Notes: generated by a model from the sequence alone, not told the origin. Shown: positions 9,028 through 17,378, counted from the first letter of the stretch. The stretch: DNA of 64,000 bases from Corynebacterium lemuris (GCF_024919295.1 NZ_JANWTC010000002.1:248001-312000); one strand, 5' to 3'. Program-made: numbers and translations.

Positions 9028-9422
9028 TACCCGAGCTGCTCAGTAATGATTTTGACTGCTGGGATATCGGCCGGAGCCCAGTTCAGAGTGTGGAGCTCCG
9101 CTGCAGGGACCCATCGAATCTCCTCATGCTCAGTGAGCTGTGGTTCTCCTTCAACAAGAGTACAGAAATAGGTGGAGAGAACGACGATGCCGAAGTCATA
9201 CTCATATTCTGTAGTGGTGATGAATTCGCCTACAGCCGCCTGGCAGAGCAATTCTTCTTCTAATTCCCGAGCAAGTGACTCTTCTGGAGTTTCTCCGGAT
9301 TCAATTTTGCCACCCGGAAATTCCCAGAAACCCGGAAGTGCTTTCCCCGGTCCCCGCCGAGCAGCGAGAACCTTGTCCCCGTCAGTCAGAACTGCCCCTG
9401 TTACGTTGATGCGCTTCTTCAT
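9027..9422 (-). CDS. NUDIX hydrolase (MutT-like) coupled to the helicase gene
   Basis: 131-residue MutT-like pyrophosphohydrolase with a complete Nudix box: GGKIESGETPEESLARELEEE matches GX5EX7REUXEEXGU except that the last glycine is changed. It likely hydrolyses a (deoxy)nucleoside triphosphate or modified nucleotide. First gene of a two-gene unit; the helicase ATG overlaps its TAA stop. Start: AGGAG at 9428-9432 is five bases from ATG 9420-9422 and only two from ATG 9423-9425, so the former is preferred; a GTG at 9440 would also be in frame. AT-rich like its partner. Confidence 0.9.
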   Translation of the reverse strand: MKKRINVTGAVLTDGDKVLAARRGPGKALPGFWEFPGGKIESGETPEESLARELEEELLCQAAVGEFITTTEYEYDFGIVVLSTYFCTLVEGEPQLTEHEEIRWVPAAELHTLNWAPADIPAVKIITEQLG

Positions 9423-9585
9423 CATTGCTCCTCGGTTCACACAGCTGGATCGGCCTATGCTAACACGGTGAGCAGGGGTTTCTTTCTTGCAGAGTAGAGT
9501 CTCTCTGCCGTATGCGCCCCATGCCTCCTCCTTTGAGATGAGAAGGATGAGGCGTCGAAAAACAGTACAGAGCGTAAAGCTTCAG

Positions 9586-10563
9586 TTAAGAAGACAGCCC
9601 GAAGACCGGCTGTCCGGTCTTGCGGTCGGTGACGCACCCGGCGTCGATAAGCTCGGCGCCGCGCTTGCCGTTGAGGCTGCCCCGCTCGCCGGCGACGTAG
9701 CCACCGGTGCTGCAGACCAGGCCGTGGTCGCGGTTCGGTGTGTGGGTGGTGTTGCCCTTCACCTGGGAGGGGGCCTCGCTGTTGATCGGCTCGAAGTTGA
9801 TGCCGGAGCCGTTGGCGGCGCGGATACCGTCACCGGCGTTGTTGCTGATGTCGTTATCGTAGATCTCGGCGTGGGAGCCGCGGTCGACCTCGACGCCGTG
9901 GCCGGCGTTGTCGGTGATCTCGTTGCCGGAGATCCAGGCGCCGGACCACTGTTTGACGATGATGCCGGGACCCTGGTTGTCCTTGATCACGTTGGGCAGG
10001 TGGCCGCGGGTGGGGGCGGTGAAGCCGATGCGGGCGTAGGAGTTCTCCTGGATGTTGATGCCGTAGCCGAGGTTGTTCACGATGGTGTTGCCGCCGATCT
10101 GACCGGTGGAGTCCTTGTCCAGATGGATGGCACCGGCACTGTCGGTGATGGTGTTATCCAGGATGGTGGCCGATGCTGGACCGGAGAGATGGACTGCGTG
10201 CGCGCCGCCGGTGATGGTCATGCCCTTGAGGGTCAGGCCGGTGCCTTCCACGAAGAAGGTGAAGGAGGCGGGGCCGGTCGGCGGGGCGGAGGCGTCGGGG
10301 CCCGCGATGGTCGCGGTGCCGCCGCCATCGATGGTCAGGTTCGTGGAGGTACGCGGTACGAATACGGTCTCGTCGCAGGTGCCGGAGACCTGGAGGGTGT
10401 CGCCGTCGGCGGCACCGAGAACCGCCTGCGCCAGGTTGCCGCCGGCGTTGCAGTCGACGTTGACGGTGGCTGCCTGGGCGGCGGGGGAGAAGGCGACGAG
10501 CGCACTCAAGGCGAGGGCGGGGACAGTGAGCACGGAGGAGAGCTTGCGGAGTGTAATAGCCAC
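9586..10563 (-). CDS. Secreted right-handed beta-helix protein
   Basis: 325 residues. A clear Sec signal peptide (basic start, hydrophobic core, cleavage after FSPAAQA near residue 31) precedes a parallel beta-helix of Pectate_lyase_3/NosD-type coils, visible as repeated units such as ISGNEITDNAGHGVEV and IYDNDISNNAGDGI. Such proteins bind or cleave polysaccharide at the cell surface; no catalytic residues can be assigned. Two cysteines near the N-terminus and two near the C-terminus could form disulfides. The GTG start at 10561-10563 is set by AAGGA seven bases upstream; the frame is open further but lacks a ribosome site. Confidence 0.85.
   Translation of the reverse strand: MAITLRKLSSVLTVPALALSALVAFSPAAQAATVNVDCNAGGNLAQAVLGAADGDTLQVSGTCDETVFVPRTSTNLTIDGGGTATIAGPDASAPPTGPASFTFFVEGTGLTLKGMTITGGAHAVHLSGPASATILDNTITDSAGAIHLDKDSTGQIGGNTIVNNLGYGINIQENSYARIGFTAPTRGHLPNVIKDNQGPGIIVKQWSGAWISGNEITDNAGHGVEVDRGSHAEIYDNDISNNAGDGIRAANGSGINFEPINSEAPSQVKGNTTHTPNRDHGLVCSTGGYVAGERGSLNGKRGAELIDAGCVTDRKTGQPVFGLSS
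9642..9652 (+). repeat. Copy 1 of the CGTCGATAAGC word
   Basis: CGTCGATAAGC, extended on the left to the 12-base form GCGTCGATAAGC (from 9641). It lies within the beta-helix gene, read on the other strand as Leu(CTT)-Ile-Asp-Ala. Confidence 0.6.
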
Positions 10564-11038
10564 GGACGTTCCTTGGGGGAGGGGAATCATTAGAGGAAAT
10601 GCATCACAGCAAAGTCGCATCTGTGATGAGGTGCACACTATATTTGGCAGGTCATTATGACAATCATTCGGGGTGGGGTGGGGGTATTGCCCTTCCGGCC
10701 TCGCGGGCCAGCTCCACGGCGTTCTTCGAGGAACGTGCTAGGTGGCCGTGGGTCACGGCGAAAGGTTTCGTCGCCCTTCTCCTGACCCGGCGACCGGTCC
10801 CATTCCTGGGCCGAGAAGCGGGTTGATGCGGCTTGTGGGCTTCCCTCTGGACGAGCCGGGAGCTCGTGATGTCGTCAACCGGCATGCCGGGTTGGGGGCC
10901 TCATGCCTCTCAGGTCGCGATAGCTCACCTCGCTGCGACGGCATCACCCCGTCGCCACAGGCTGACCGTGCACGGGGAACTGCGATCCGAGAATATCACC
11001 GGGGATCTGATGCTTCCATGTTCCGACTCTCAGGATCC
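10564..11038. other. Gene-free interval, 475 bases
   Basis: Between the beta-helix start and the GntR stop. The first ~100 bases are AT-rich and should hold the beta-helix promoter. The rest is GC-rich; open frames in it (for example 10742-11104 +) overlap each other on all strands, lack ribosome sites and resemble no family. No IS ends, tRNA or hairpin with a T-tract were found. It may be decayed sequence. Confidence 0.5.
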
Positions 11039-11722
11039 TCAGCCTGCGACACCATTCCCGATCATGGTTACAGGGGCGATATGTCCTTCCTGGGCGCGTC
11101 TTGAAGCCACAGCCAGTGCTGATTCCACGAGGTAGTCATTGAGCTTAATGGAGGCTTCCTGCGCAGCAGCTGCGTCACGACGCGCTACCGCTTCTAGAAT
11201 CACTTTGTGGAGAGTCTTTCCCTGGTCAATCTCCGTAGCGGCGTCCGTGAGATTCACCCCCCAGAAACGGCGGGATAAAACGTGCAGGGGGCGCATGATT
11301 TCCGCAAGATAATCGTTATGGGCGGCCACGCACATCAGCTGGTGGGTTCGACGAAGCGTGTCCAGGTATCCTCGGGGCTCAGTTTGGGCAGTGAGCTTTT
11401 CCCTGAGCGAGTTGAGTCCGGCAAGTTCATCCCCGGATCCTCGTTGGGAAGCCAGGACCACGGCCAGAGCCTCCAGGGAACGTCGGATTTCTAACCTGCC
11501 CAGCTGGTCATCGACACTCATTGAGGGCACCACGATCCCGGCACCCGTACTCGTGGCGACCAGGTGGTCGCGCGTCAGCCTCTGCACCGCCTCCCGGAGG
11601 GGGGTGCGGCCGTAGCCGGACATCTCGATCAGGGCGGATTCGGTGTAGGAGGACCCGGGGGCCAGGGTCCCTTGTTCGATCAGGTCTGCCAGGTAGTCGT
11701 AGGCATCATCAGCTTTCGTCAT
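11039..11722 (-). CDS. GntR-family (FCD subfamily) transcriptional regulator
   Basis: 227 residues from ATG 11722. N-terminal winged helix (LAPGSSYTESALIEMSGYGRTPLREAVQRL at ~20-50) and an all-helical FCD ligand domain with metal-binding histidine context (RRTHQLMCVAAHNDYL). Typically responds to a small organic acid or amino-acid ligand. Divergent from the flavin reductase/MFS pair with an inverted repeat between them, so it likely controls both. GGAAGG abuts ATG 11722 with no spacing, so a leaderless start there or the TTG at 11758 are both possible. Confidence 0.88.
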   Translation of the reverse strand: MTKADDAYDYLADLIEQGTLAPGSSYTESALIEMSGYGRTPLREAVQRLTRDHLVATSTGAGIVVPSMSVDDQLGRLEIRRSLEALAVVLASQRGSGDELAGLNSLREKLTAQTEPRGYLDTLRRTHQLMCVAAHNDYLAEIMRPLHVLSRRFWGVNLTDAATEIDQGKTLHKVILEAVARRDAAAAQEASIKLNDYLVESALAVASRRAQEGHIAPVTMIGNGVAG

Positions 11723-11765
11723 CCTTCCATTGTCGGTGATCGCAGACTGATCCAACAATATTTTC

Positions 11766-11795
11766 CGTATATCTATTGAATATTCTGGATATACG
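11766..11795. promoter_or_regulatory. Inverted repeat between GntR regulator and flavin reductase (candidate operator)
   Basis: Arms CGTATATC (11766-11773) and GATATACG (11788-11795) are perfectly complementary around an AT-rich centre that itself contains the palindrome GAATATTC (11778-11785). The site lies in the only AT-rich stretch of the divergent intergenic region, 50 bases before the flavin reductase start. GntR proteins commonly bind such sites and regulate their own gene and the divergent one. Confidence 0.65.
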
Positions 11796-11844
11796 ACGTA
11801 GCGTCATCTCCAGTAAGTGTCCTGGATCACCAAATGGAGGCATC

Positions 11845-12501
11845 GTGAAGTACAACCCTTGTGTGGAGTCCTCGGGGCTGCCCTATTCTCCCTTCAAGAG
11901 CAGCACTGTCCCCCGGCCGATCGGGTGGCTCTCCAGCGTCAGCGAAGACGGTCTGGAAAACATCGCCCCCTACAGTCAGTGGCAGAATCTCACCTTCGAT
12001 CCCCCGATGGTGATGTTCTCAGCGAATCAGTATCCCGACGGACGCCGGAAAGACACTGTCCTCAATGCTGAGCGCACAGGCTGGTTCGTCTGGAATATGG
12101 CGACCTGGGACCTGCGGGAAGAAGTGAACAAGTCAGCGATGGCTCTGGGACCGGGAGAGAGCGAGTGGGACCATCTCGATGTGACCAAGGAGTACGCCGA
12201 CAATCACCCCATTCCCATGGTGAAAGAATCCCCGGTGAAATTTGAGTGCCGGTACCTGTCCACCCACCGCCTGAAGGGCGATTCTGCTGTGGGATCCATC
12301 GATATCGTCTTTGCCCGGGTTGAGAAAATTCATATCGACGACGACGCCCTCACCCCGGACGGACGCCTGGATATTCCCCGGATTCAGCCGATCGCCAGGC
12401 TGGGATATTTCGACTACACCGTGGTCAGGGAGACTTTTGAAATGCGGGTTCCCGGAGCCGATGCGGACGCCCGGCTGGGACTGGAAGGCACACCAAAATG
12501 A
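11845..12501 (+). CDS. Flavin reductase-like FMN-binding protein
   Basis: 218 residues of the flavin_reduct (DIM6/NTAB) family: NAD(P)H:FMN oxidoreductase fold, with SSTVPRPIGWLSSVSEDGLE-type flavin-binding start and the ENIAPYSQW segment near residues 35-45. In this family the enzyme supplies reduced flavin to a partner oxygenase or acts alone on a small substrate. GTG 11845 is chosen because GGAGG lies five bases upstream; the frame is open to 11776. It overlaps the MFS gene by four bases (ATGA), so transport and reduction are coupled, presumably on a compound sensed by the divergent GntR protein. Substrate unknown. Confidence 0.85.
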   Translation: MKYNPCVESSGLPYSPFKSSTVPRPIGWLSSVSEDGLENIAPYSQWQNLTFDPPMVMFSANQYPDGRRKDTVLNAERTGWFVWNMATWDLREEVNKSAMALGPGESEWDHLDVTKEYADNHPIPMVKESPVKFECRYLSTHRLKGDSAVGSIDIVFARVEKIHIDDDALTPDGRLDIPRIQPIARLGYFDYTVVRETFEMRVPGADADARLGLEGTPK

Positions 12502-13811
12502 GTGTCCCAGCTGTGGAGACTAAGCCGCGTACGTCACGGCGGGTCCGTGACCTTCTCGCGGTAAATTTCGGCAATGCCCTCGAATGGTATGACTGGAATA
12601 TCTACACCATCTTTGCGCCCTATTTCGCAGTGCAATTCTTCAACCCGGATGACTCAACCTCAGCGTTCCTGGCAACACTCGCAGTCTTCGCCGTCGGTTT
12701 CGTGGCCCGTCCTATTGGCGGTTACCTCTTCGGCAGTTTCGCCGACCGGGTGGGACGCCGGCAGGCGCTGTTCGTCGCCATGATGCTCACTGCCCTGGGC
12801 AGTCTCATCATCGCGGTGACCCCGACCTACGAGAACATCGGTATCTTCGCTTCCGCAATTCTGGTGGCTGCACGTCTGCTCCAGGGTCTGGCCCATGGTG
12901 GTGAGATGGGGACTTCTGTCACCTATCTCGTGGAACGGGCTCCAAAGGGGCGAAGGGCATTTTTCGGTAGCACTTCCTGGGTTTCCGTTGTGATCGGCAC
13001 AATCCTGGCGACCCTCATGGGGCTGCTGATGAATGGTCTGCTTTCCGAGGAGCAGATGGGGTCCTGGGGATGGCGGATCGCCTTTGGTGTGGGTGCAGCT
13101 CTGGGACTGTACGCGCTCTATCTGCGCAGGAACCTGGTGGAAACTGACGCCTTCAAGGAGCAGGCCGAGGATGTCGCTGCAGAGGGCAAGACTGAGGTGC
13201 CGGGTGAACCGAAGCACCGTGCCGGGTTGCTCTCCTACGGACGAGGCCTGTTCGTCATCTTCGGGGTTTCGGCAGGTGGCTCCCTGATGTTCTACACCTG
13301 GCTCATTTATCTCCCGACGTATTCCAGGGTGGAGTTCGGTCAGGACGCCACAAGCTCGCTGACCGCCGGTCTGATCGCCCAGGTCGCCTTCCTGTTCCTG
13401 ATCCTGGGGGCGGGTCTGCTGGGGGACAGGATCGGAAGAAGACCGCTGGTGATTGCCTTCGGCGCCGTGTTCGTGGTGCTTACCTGGCCGGTATATCACC
13501 TGGTGGACGGGAGCTTTGCGGCACTGCTGGCCGCGATGATCATCTCCCTGGCCGGTTTGGCGCTGCTCTTCGGCGTGAACGGGGCGGTGTGGGCAGAGGC
13601 CCTCCCCACCCATGTCCGCGCTGCTGGTGTCGCTGGAACGCTGTCCCTGTCGACCGCACTCTTCGGCGGCACCGCCCCGTACCTGAATGCCTGGCTGACG
13701 GAGAACGGTCGGGGAGATTGGTTCATCATCTACATGATCATCATCGCCGGCTTCACCCTTGTCACGGGCCTGGTGATGAGAGAGTCCAAGGACTACGCAC
13801 TGACACGTTGA
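12498..13811 (+). CDS. MFS metabolite:H+ symporter (MHS family)
   Basis: 437-residue major-facilitator transporter with ~12 membrane segments. The opening NFGNALEWYDW and the motif FGSFADRVGRRQAL mark the metabolite:proton symporter family (KgtP, ShiA, ProP relatives), which import organic acids or related compounds. A second conserved loop, GDRIGRRPLV, is present in the C-terminal half. Translationally coupled to the flavin reductase by ATGA overlap and followed by a strong hairpin. Substrate is probably the same organic acid or aromatic handled by the reductase. Confidence 0.9.
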   Translation: MSVPAVETKPRTSRRVRDLLAVNFGNALEWYDWNIYTIFAPYFAVQFFNPDDSTSAFLATLAVFAVGFVARPIGGYLFGSFADRVGRRQALFVAMMLTALGSLIIAVTPTYENIGIFASAILVAARLLQGLAHGGEMGTSVTYLVERAPKGRRAFFGSTSWVSVVIGTILATLMGLLMNGLLSEEQMGSWGWRIAFGVGAALGLYALYLRRNLVETDAFKEQAEDVAAEGKTEVPGEPKHRAGLLSYGRGLFVIFGVSAGGSLMFYTWLIYLPTYSRVEFGQDATSSLTAGLIAQVAFLFLILGAGLLGDRIGRRPLVIAFGAVFVVLTWPVYHLVDGSFAALLAAMIISLAGLALLFGVNGAVWAEALPTHVRAAGVAGTLSLSTALFGGTAPYLNAWLTENGRGDWFIIYMIIIAGFTLVTGLVMRESKDYALTR

Positions 13812-13823
13812 GTCCTGTCAGTT

Positions 13824-13861
13824 TCCCCCGATGCCAGCAGGCAGGTGCTGGTATCGGGGGA
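13824..13861 (+). terminator. Hairpin after the MFS gene
   Basis: 16-base arms (13824-13839 and 13846-13861) pair with one G-U and a six-base loop GGCAGG, 12 bases after the MFS stop. There is no long T-tract, as is common in high-GC actinobacteria. Confidence 0.75.
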
Positions 13862-14169
13862 ATCGCACTTTAGATGGTCTCTATCGTCGCTGCACCATGG
13901 ACTGCGCCGGTGAGCACAGGGGTCTTGTCACAGCGCAGAGGTGGGGACTGGCGGTGACCCGCTCCATGAGCGGCGGCGCCTTGTGACGCTGGACATATCT
14001 GTCAGGTCGCGCTAAGTTTGAGCCACCTACGCAGGCTGTCGCGTGGGCGCACAAGAAGTTCGCACTAACCATTCCCGGAGATTCGCTCCCGGTGAACATG
14101 GCCTTGTTGCCGTGCGCTGCGCTCATGACAGTCACCCGGACATCTCCCATTCCTTGCAGGAGACCCCCA
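13862..14169. other. Gene-free interval upstream of the YjiH leader, 308 bases
   Basis: No supported gene. Minus-strand reading through 13881-14366 is open but runs antisense to the YjiH gene and lacks a start signal. The region should contain the promoter for the leader ORF and YjiH gene; no convincing -10/-35 pair stands out. Confidence 0.5.
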
Positions 14170-14214
14170 ATGCGTTGGTCATATCCCTCTTCTCTCGGCC
14201 GGTGGTCACGATGA
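14170..14214 (+). CDS. Leader peptide upstream of and coupled to the YjiH-like gene
   Basis: A 14-codon ORF, MRWSYPSSLGRWSR, preceded by a strong AGGAGA (14158-14163) at six bases spacing. Its TGA (14212-14214) overlaps the ATG of the membrane-protein gene (14211), which has no good ribosome site of its own. Reading: translation of the leader delivers ribosomes to the next start. It contains two Trp and no His codons. Too short to recognise by homology; the call rests on the ribosome site and overlap. Confidence 0.6.
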   Translation: MRWSYPSSLGRWSR

Positions 14215-15551
14215 CGACTCCCGCTGACACCCGTATCGAGGGCACCCACGAGGCCACCGCGAAGCCGCGCGGTATCTGGCGTCTGTTCGTCTACAGCGCA
14301 ATCGGCATCGTGGTGTTCTTCTTCCCGATGACCTACCAGGGGAAGAGCTCCATCCCGCTGGACCACATGGTCACCATGGTCCGGGAGTACCTGGGACCGC
14401 TGGTCCCGTGGTTCATTCTCGCCCTGGTCATCTACGGCACTGCCAGGGGGATCATCAACCGCAACTGGCGCAACGGTCCGATGGCGGCTGTGTTCACGGT
14501 GGCCAACGTCTTCGGCCTCATCGTCGCCCTGATGATCGTCTTTGACGCGCTGCCCGCCTTCCTGGCGGAGCCGGACCTGGCGCCCTTCCTCTGGAACTCC
14601 ATCGCGGTTCCGGTCGGTCTGATCGTCCCCATCGGCTCCGTCTTCCTGGCGCTGCTGGTCAGCTACGGTCTACTCGAGTTCGTCGGCGTGTTCATGCAGC
14701 CGATCATGCGCCCGATCTGGAAGACGCCGGGCCGCTCGGCCATCGATGCCGTAGCCAGCTTCGTCGGCAGCTACTCCATCGGCCTGCTCATCACCGACCG
14801 CGTGTACCAGGCCGGACGCTACACCGCCCGGGAGGCCGCGATCGTGGCCACCGGCTTCTCCACCGTCTCGGCCGCCTTCATGGTCATCGTCGCCAACTCC
14901 CTCGGCCTGATGGAGCACTGGCTGACCTACTTCTTCGTCTCCCTGTTCGTGACCTTCCTGGTCACCGCCATCACGGTCCGAATCCCTCCCCTGAGCATCA
15001 TCCCGGACGATTACTTCCCGGGAGCGACCCCGGAGCCGGAGAAGAAGGTCACCGGCAACCGTTTCCGGGCCGCCTGGGATGAATCGCTCGCGGTCCTGCG
15101 CGCCGCCCCCTCGCTCAAGGACGCCGTCCTGCTCAACCTGCGCGATGGCATCCGGATGGCTTCGGCGATCACGCCGTCGATCATGTCCATCGGCCTCGGT
15201 GGCCTGCTCCTGGCCAAGTTCACCCCGATCTTCGACTGGCTGGGCTACCTCTTCTACCCCTTCGCCTGGATTGTCCGCCTGCCGGAGCCGCTGCTGGCCG
15301 GCAAGGCTGCCGCCGTCGGCATCGCCGAGATGTTCCTGCCCGCAGGCATTGTCGCCGACCAGGAGTCCATGGTCCTGCGCTTCGTCATCGGCGTGGTCTG
15401 TATCAGCGCCATCATCTTCTTCTCCGCGATGGTGCCCTGCATCATGGCCACCCGCATCCCGCTGAAGGTCTCCCACATGGTGATCCTCTGGTTCGAGCGG
15501 GTCGCCCTGACCATCCTCATCACCACCCCGATCGCCCATCTGCTGTTCTGA
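14211..15551 (+). CDS. YjiH-family membrane protein (nucleoside-recognition/Gate domain)
   Basis: 446 residues with ~10-12 membrane segments, matching the YjiH/Gate-domain family. The N-terminal segment RGIWRLFVYSAIGIVVFFFP and the paired Gate-type segments (VASFVGSYSIGLLITDRVYQ, GKAAAVGIAEMFLPA) are diagnostic. Function is not established; a transporter role is commonly assumed. It sits directly before the hut genes (convergent with hutG), making a urocanate, histidine or related importer an attractive but unproven idea. ATG 14211 is chosen for the overlap with the leader ORF; the frame is open to 14043 without a ribosome site. Confidence 0.82.
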   Translation: MTTPADTRIEGTHEATAKPRGIWRLFVYSAIGIVVFFFPMTYQGKSSIPLDHMVTMVREYLGPLVPWFILALVIYGTARGIINRNWRNGPMAAVFTVANVFGLIVALMIVFDALPAFLAEPDLAPFLWNSIAVPVGLIVPIGSVFLALLVSYGLLEFVGVFMQPIMRPIWKTPGRSAIDAVASFVGSYSIGLLITDRVYQAGRYTAREAAIVATGFSTVSAAFMVIVANSLGLMEHWLTYFFVSLFVTFLVTAITVRIPPLSIIPDDYFPGATPEPEKKVTGNRFRAAWDESLAVLRAAPSLKDAVLLNLRDGIRMASAITPSIMSIGLGGLLLAKFTPIFDWLGYLFYPFAWIVRLPEPLLAGKAAAVGIAEMFLPAGIVADQESMVLRFVIGVVCISAIIFFSAMVPCIMATRIPLKVSHMVILWFERVALTILITTPIAHLLF

Positions 15552-15568
15552 CGGTCCGGCACACGGAA

Positions 15569-15601
15569 AAGACCGGCTCCCTGCCACAGGGAGCCGGTCT
15601 T
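15569..15601. terminator. Bidirectional terminator between YjiH-like gene and hutG
   Basis: Perfect 15-bp stem (15569-15583 with 15587-15601, loop CCA), flanked by AA on one side and TT on the other, between two convergent genes. Confidence 0.85.
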
Positions 15602-15615
15602 CTCGCGTCCGCGGG

Positions 15616-16542
15616 CTAACGCGGCAGGGCGTGCACGGCATCCTCGATCAACCGGGCGGCAGCACGGGCGGTGCGGGCATCGACATCGAAGCGGGGGTTG
15701 AGCTCGACGACGTCGATGAGCCGCAGCCGGCCGGTGGCGGCCAGTGCCCGGGTGATCGCCTGGATGCGCGGCATGTCCACACCGAATGCCGCCGGGGCGC
15801 TCACGCCCGGTGCGATGTCGGCGGGCAGGACGTCCAGGTCGATGCTCAGGTGGATGTGTTCGTGGCCTGCCACCGCCTGCAGCGCCTGTTCAGCGGCCTG
15901 GGCGGGGGACAGCGACATCAGTTCCTCATCGGTGACCACCCGCACCCCGAGTTCGACGGCGGTATCGAAGAGCGCGCGGGTGTTGTTGGGTCGGGAGATG
16001 CCGAGCACGGCATAGGAGAATTCCGGTCCGGCGAGTTCGGCGAGCTGGCGGAAGGGGGTGCCTGAGCTGGGGCGTTCGGCGGCGCGCAGGTCGAAGTGGG
16101 CATCAAGGTTGACGATGGTGGGGGCGGCACCCAGTCCCTCCCGCAGTCCGCGGTGGGTGCCGTAGGCGGTTTCGTGTCCGCCGCCGAGAACAACCACGAG
16201 GTGGCCCGCCCGGCTGAGTTCGGCCACGGCATCGCTCAGGGCGTCGTGTCCGCCCTCGAGGTCCTCGCCCTCGACGGTGATGGTGCCGGCATCGTAGCGG
16301 GGGATGCCGTCATGGACGGCGAGTGAGGCCAGGGCGGAGCGGATGGCGGCGGGCCCTTCGGCCGCGCCGAGGCGGCCGTTGTTGCGGCGTACGCCCTCCT
16401 CGGAGGCGAAACCCAGCAGGGCCACGCCGGGGGTGCCAGCAAGCGGGCCGATCACGGAGTGCCAGCGGGCGTGTTCGGGGCCCGGACCGTCGTCGCGGCC
16501 GGTCCAGGCACTGGCGGGGAAATCTCTGTTGATGGAGGTCAT
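15616..16542 (-). CDS. hutG: Formimidoylglutamase
   Basis: 308-residue ureohydrolase (arginase/agmatinase fold) that hydrolyses N-formimidoyl-L-glutamate to glutamate and formamide, the last step of histidine breakdown. Binuclear Mn ligand motifs are all present: GGGHETAYG, NLDAHFDLR and SIDLDVLPADIAPG. The assignment to HutG rather than agmatinase rests on the adjacent hutR, hutU and hutI. Its ATG is only one base from a palindrome, and TATCCT stands seven bases before ATG, so a leaderless transcript with the operator over the -10 element is likely. Confidence 0.9.
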   Translation of the reverse strand: MTSINRDFPASAWTGRDDGPGPEHARWHSVIGPLAGTPGVALLGFASEEGVRRNNGRLGAAEGPAAIRSALASLAVHDGIPRYDAGTITVEGEDLEGGHDALSDAVAELSRAGHLVVVLGGGHETAYGTHRGLREGLGAAPTIVNLDAHFDLRAAERPSSGTPFRQLAELAGPEFSYAVLGISRPNNTRALFDTAVELGVRVVTDEELMSLSPAQAAEQALQAVAGHEHIHLSIDLDVLPADIAPGVSAPAAFGVDMPRIQAITRALAATGRLRLIDVVELNPRFDVDARTARAAARLIEDAVHALPR

Positions 16543-16543
16543 G

Positions 16544-16560
16544 CCTCGTAGGATACGAGG
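16544..16560. promoter_or_regulatory. Palindromic operator candidate between hutG and hutR
   Basis: CCTCGTA (16544-16550) and TACGAGG (16554-16560) form a perfect inverted repeat with a three-base centre. The minus-strand reading contains TATCCT, a possible -10 for a leaderless hutG. The half-site CTCGTATCC recurs upstream of hutU. HutR (IclR type) is the likely ligand. Confidence 0.7.
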
Positions 16561-16637
16561 GGATGGAGCGGTCCGGCACCGCCCCGGCCGGGGCCCGGTC
16601 CGGCTCCCGAGACTCCGGCAGGAAAGGGGACTGGCTG

Positions 16638-17378
16638 ATGACGCAGGTACCGGCGGCGCGCAACACGCTGCGCATTCTCACATTGCTGACCACGGTGGGG
16701 GTGCCGATCTCCGCGGCGCGGATCCGCGCCGAGCTGGATCTGCCGCGTTCGACCACCTACCACCTGCTCGCGGAGATGGAGACGGCAGGTTATGTGGTGC
16801 GCCTGCCGGAGGAGCAGACCTTCGGCCTGGGGCTGGCGGCCTATGCCATGGCCAACGCGTACACCACCCAGCAGCCGCTGGTCCGGCTCGGTTCGAAGCT
16901 GGTGGACACGGCCGCGGAGCTGGTGCAGGGCTCCGGCCACATCGCCCGGATGTCGGGCTCCGAGATCGTCTACCTGTACGAGCACCGCAGCCCGGGAGCG
17001 GTCTCCCTGGTCACGGACATCGGGGTGCGGCTGCAGGCCCACCGCACGGCCTCGGGAAAGGCGATGCTCGCGGCGCTGCCGGAGGTGGAGGCCCGGGCCG
17101 CCTTCGCCACCGCGGAGACCGGCACGCGCACCTGGCGGGATTTCCGGGCGGAGTTGGCCCGTGTACGGGAGCAGGGTTTCGCGGAGGAGATCGAGGAGGT
17201 CAGCCGCGGGCAACGCAGCCTGGCGGTGCCGGTGCTCGACCACCTCTCCCGCCCGGCGGCAGCGCTGACGGTGACTTACCCCGTCTCCCGGGACGTCGAT
17301 GAAACGACAAAGGCCGAGCTCGCGGCGCATCTGGCACGCACCGCACGGCACCTGTCCGGGCGGATCTACGGCCGCTGA
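16638..17378 (+). CDS. hutR: IclR-family regulator of histidine utilisation
   Basis: 246 residues from ATG 16638. N-terminal winged helix of IclR type (VPISAARIRAELDLPRSTTY, ~22-45) and C-terminal GAF-like IclR effector domain (YLYEHRSPGAVSLVTDIG, HRTASGKAMLAALP). Divergent from hutG and upstream of hutUI on the same strand. An IclR-type HutR controls the hut genes of Corynebacterium resistens, so orthology is likely. The upstream ATG at 16563 lacks a ribosome site; 16638 has AAAGGGG eight bases ahead and gives the usual family length. Ligand probably urocanate or histidine (inference). Confidence 0.88.
   Translation: MTQVPAARNTLRILTLLTTVGVPISAARIRAELDLPRSTTYHLLAEMETAGYVVRLPEEQTFGLGLAAYAMANAYTTQQPLVRLGSKLVDTAAELVQGSGHIARMSGSEIVYLYEHRSPGAVSLVTDIGVRLQAHRTASGKAMLAALPEVEARAAFATAETGTRTWRDFRAELARVREQGFAEEIEEVSRGQRSLAVPVLDHLSRPAAALTVTYPVSRDVDETTKAELAAHLARTARHLSGRIYGR

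Noticed and set aside
10742..11104. Plus-strand frame of 120 codons in the gene-free interval
   Set aside because: No ribosome site, no family resemblance, overlaps the GntR 3' end and equal open frames on both strands.
13881..14366. Possible IS or transposase remnant before the YjiH gene
   Set aside because: The open frame is antisense to YjiH and no inverted terminal repeats, target duplication or transposase motif could be seen.
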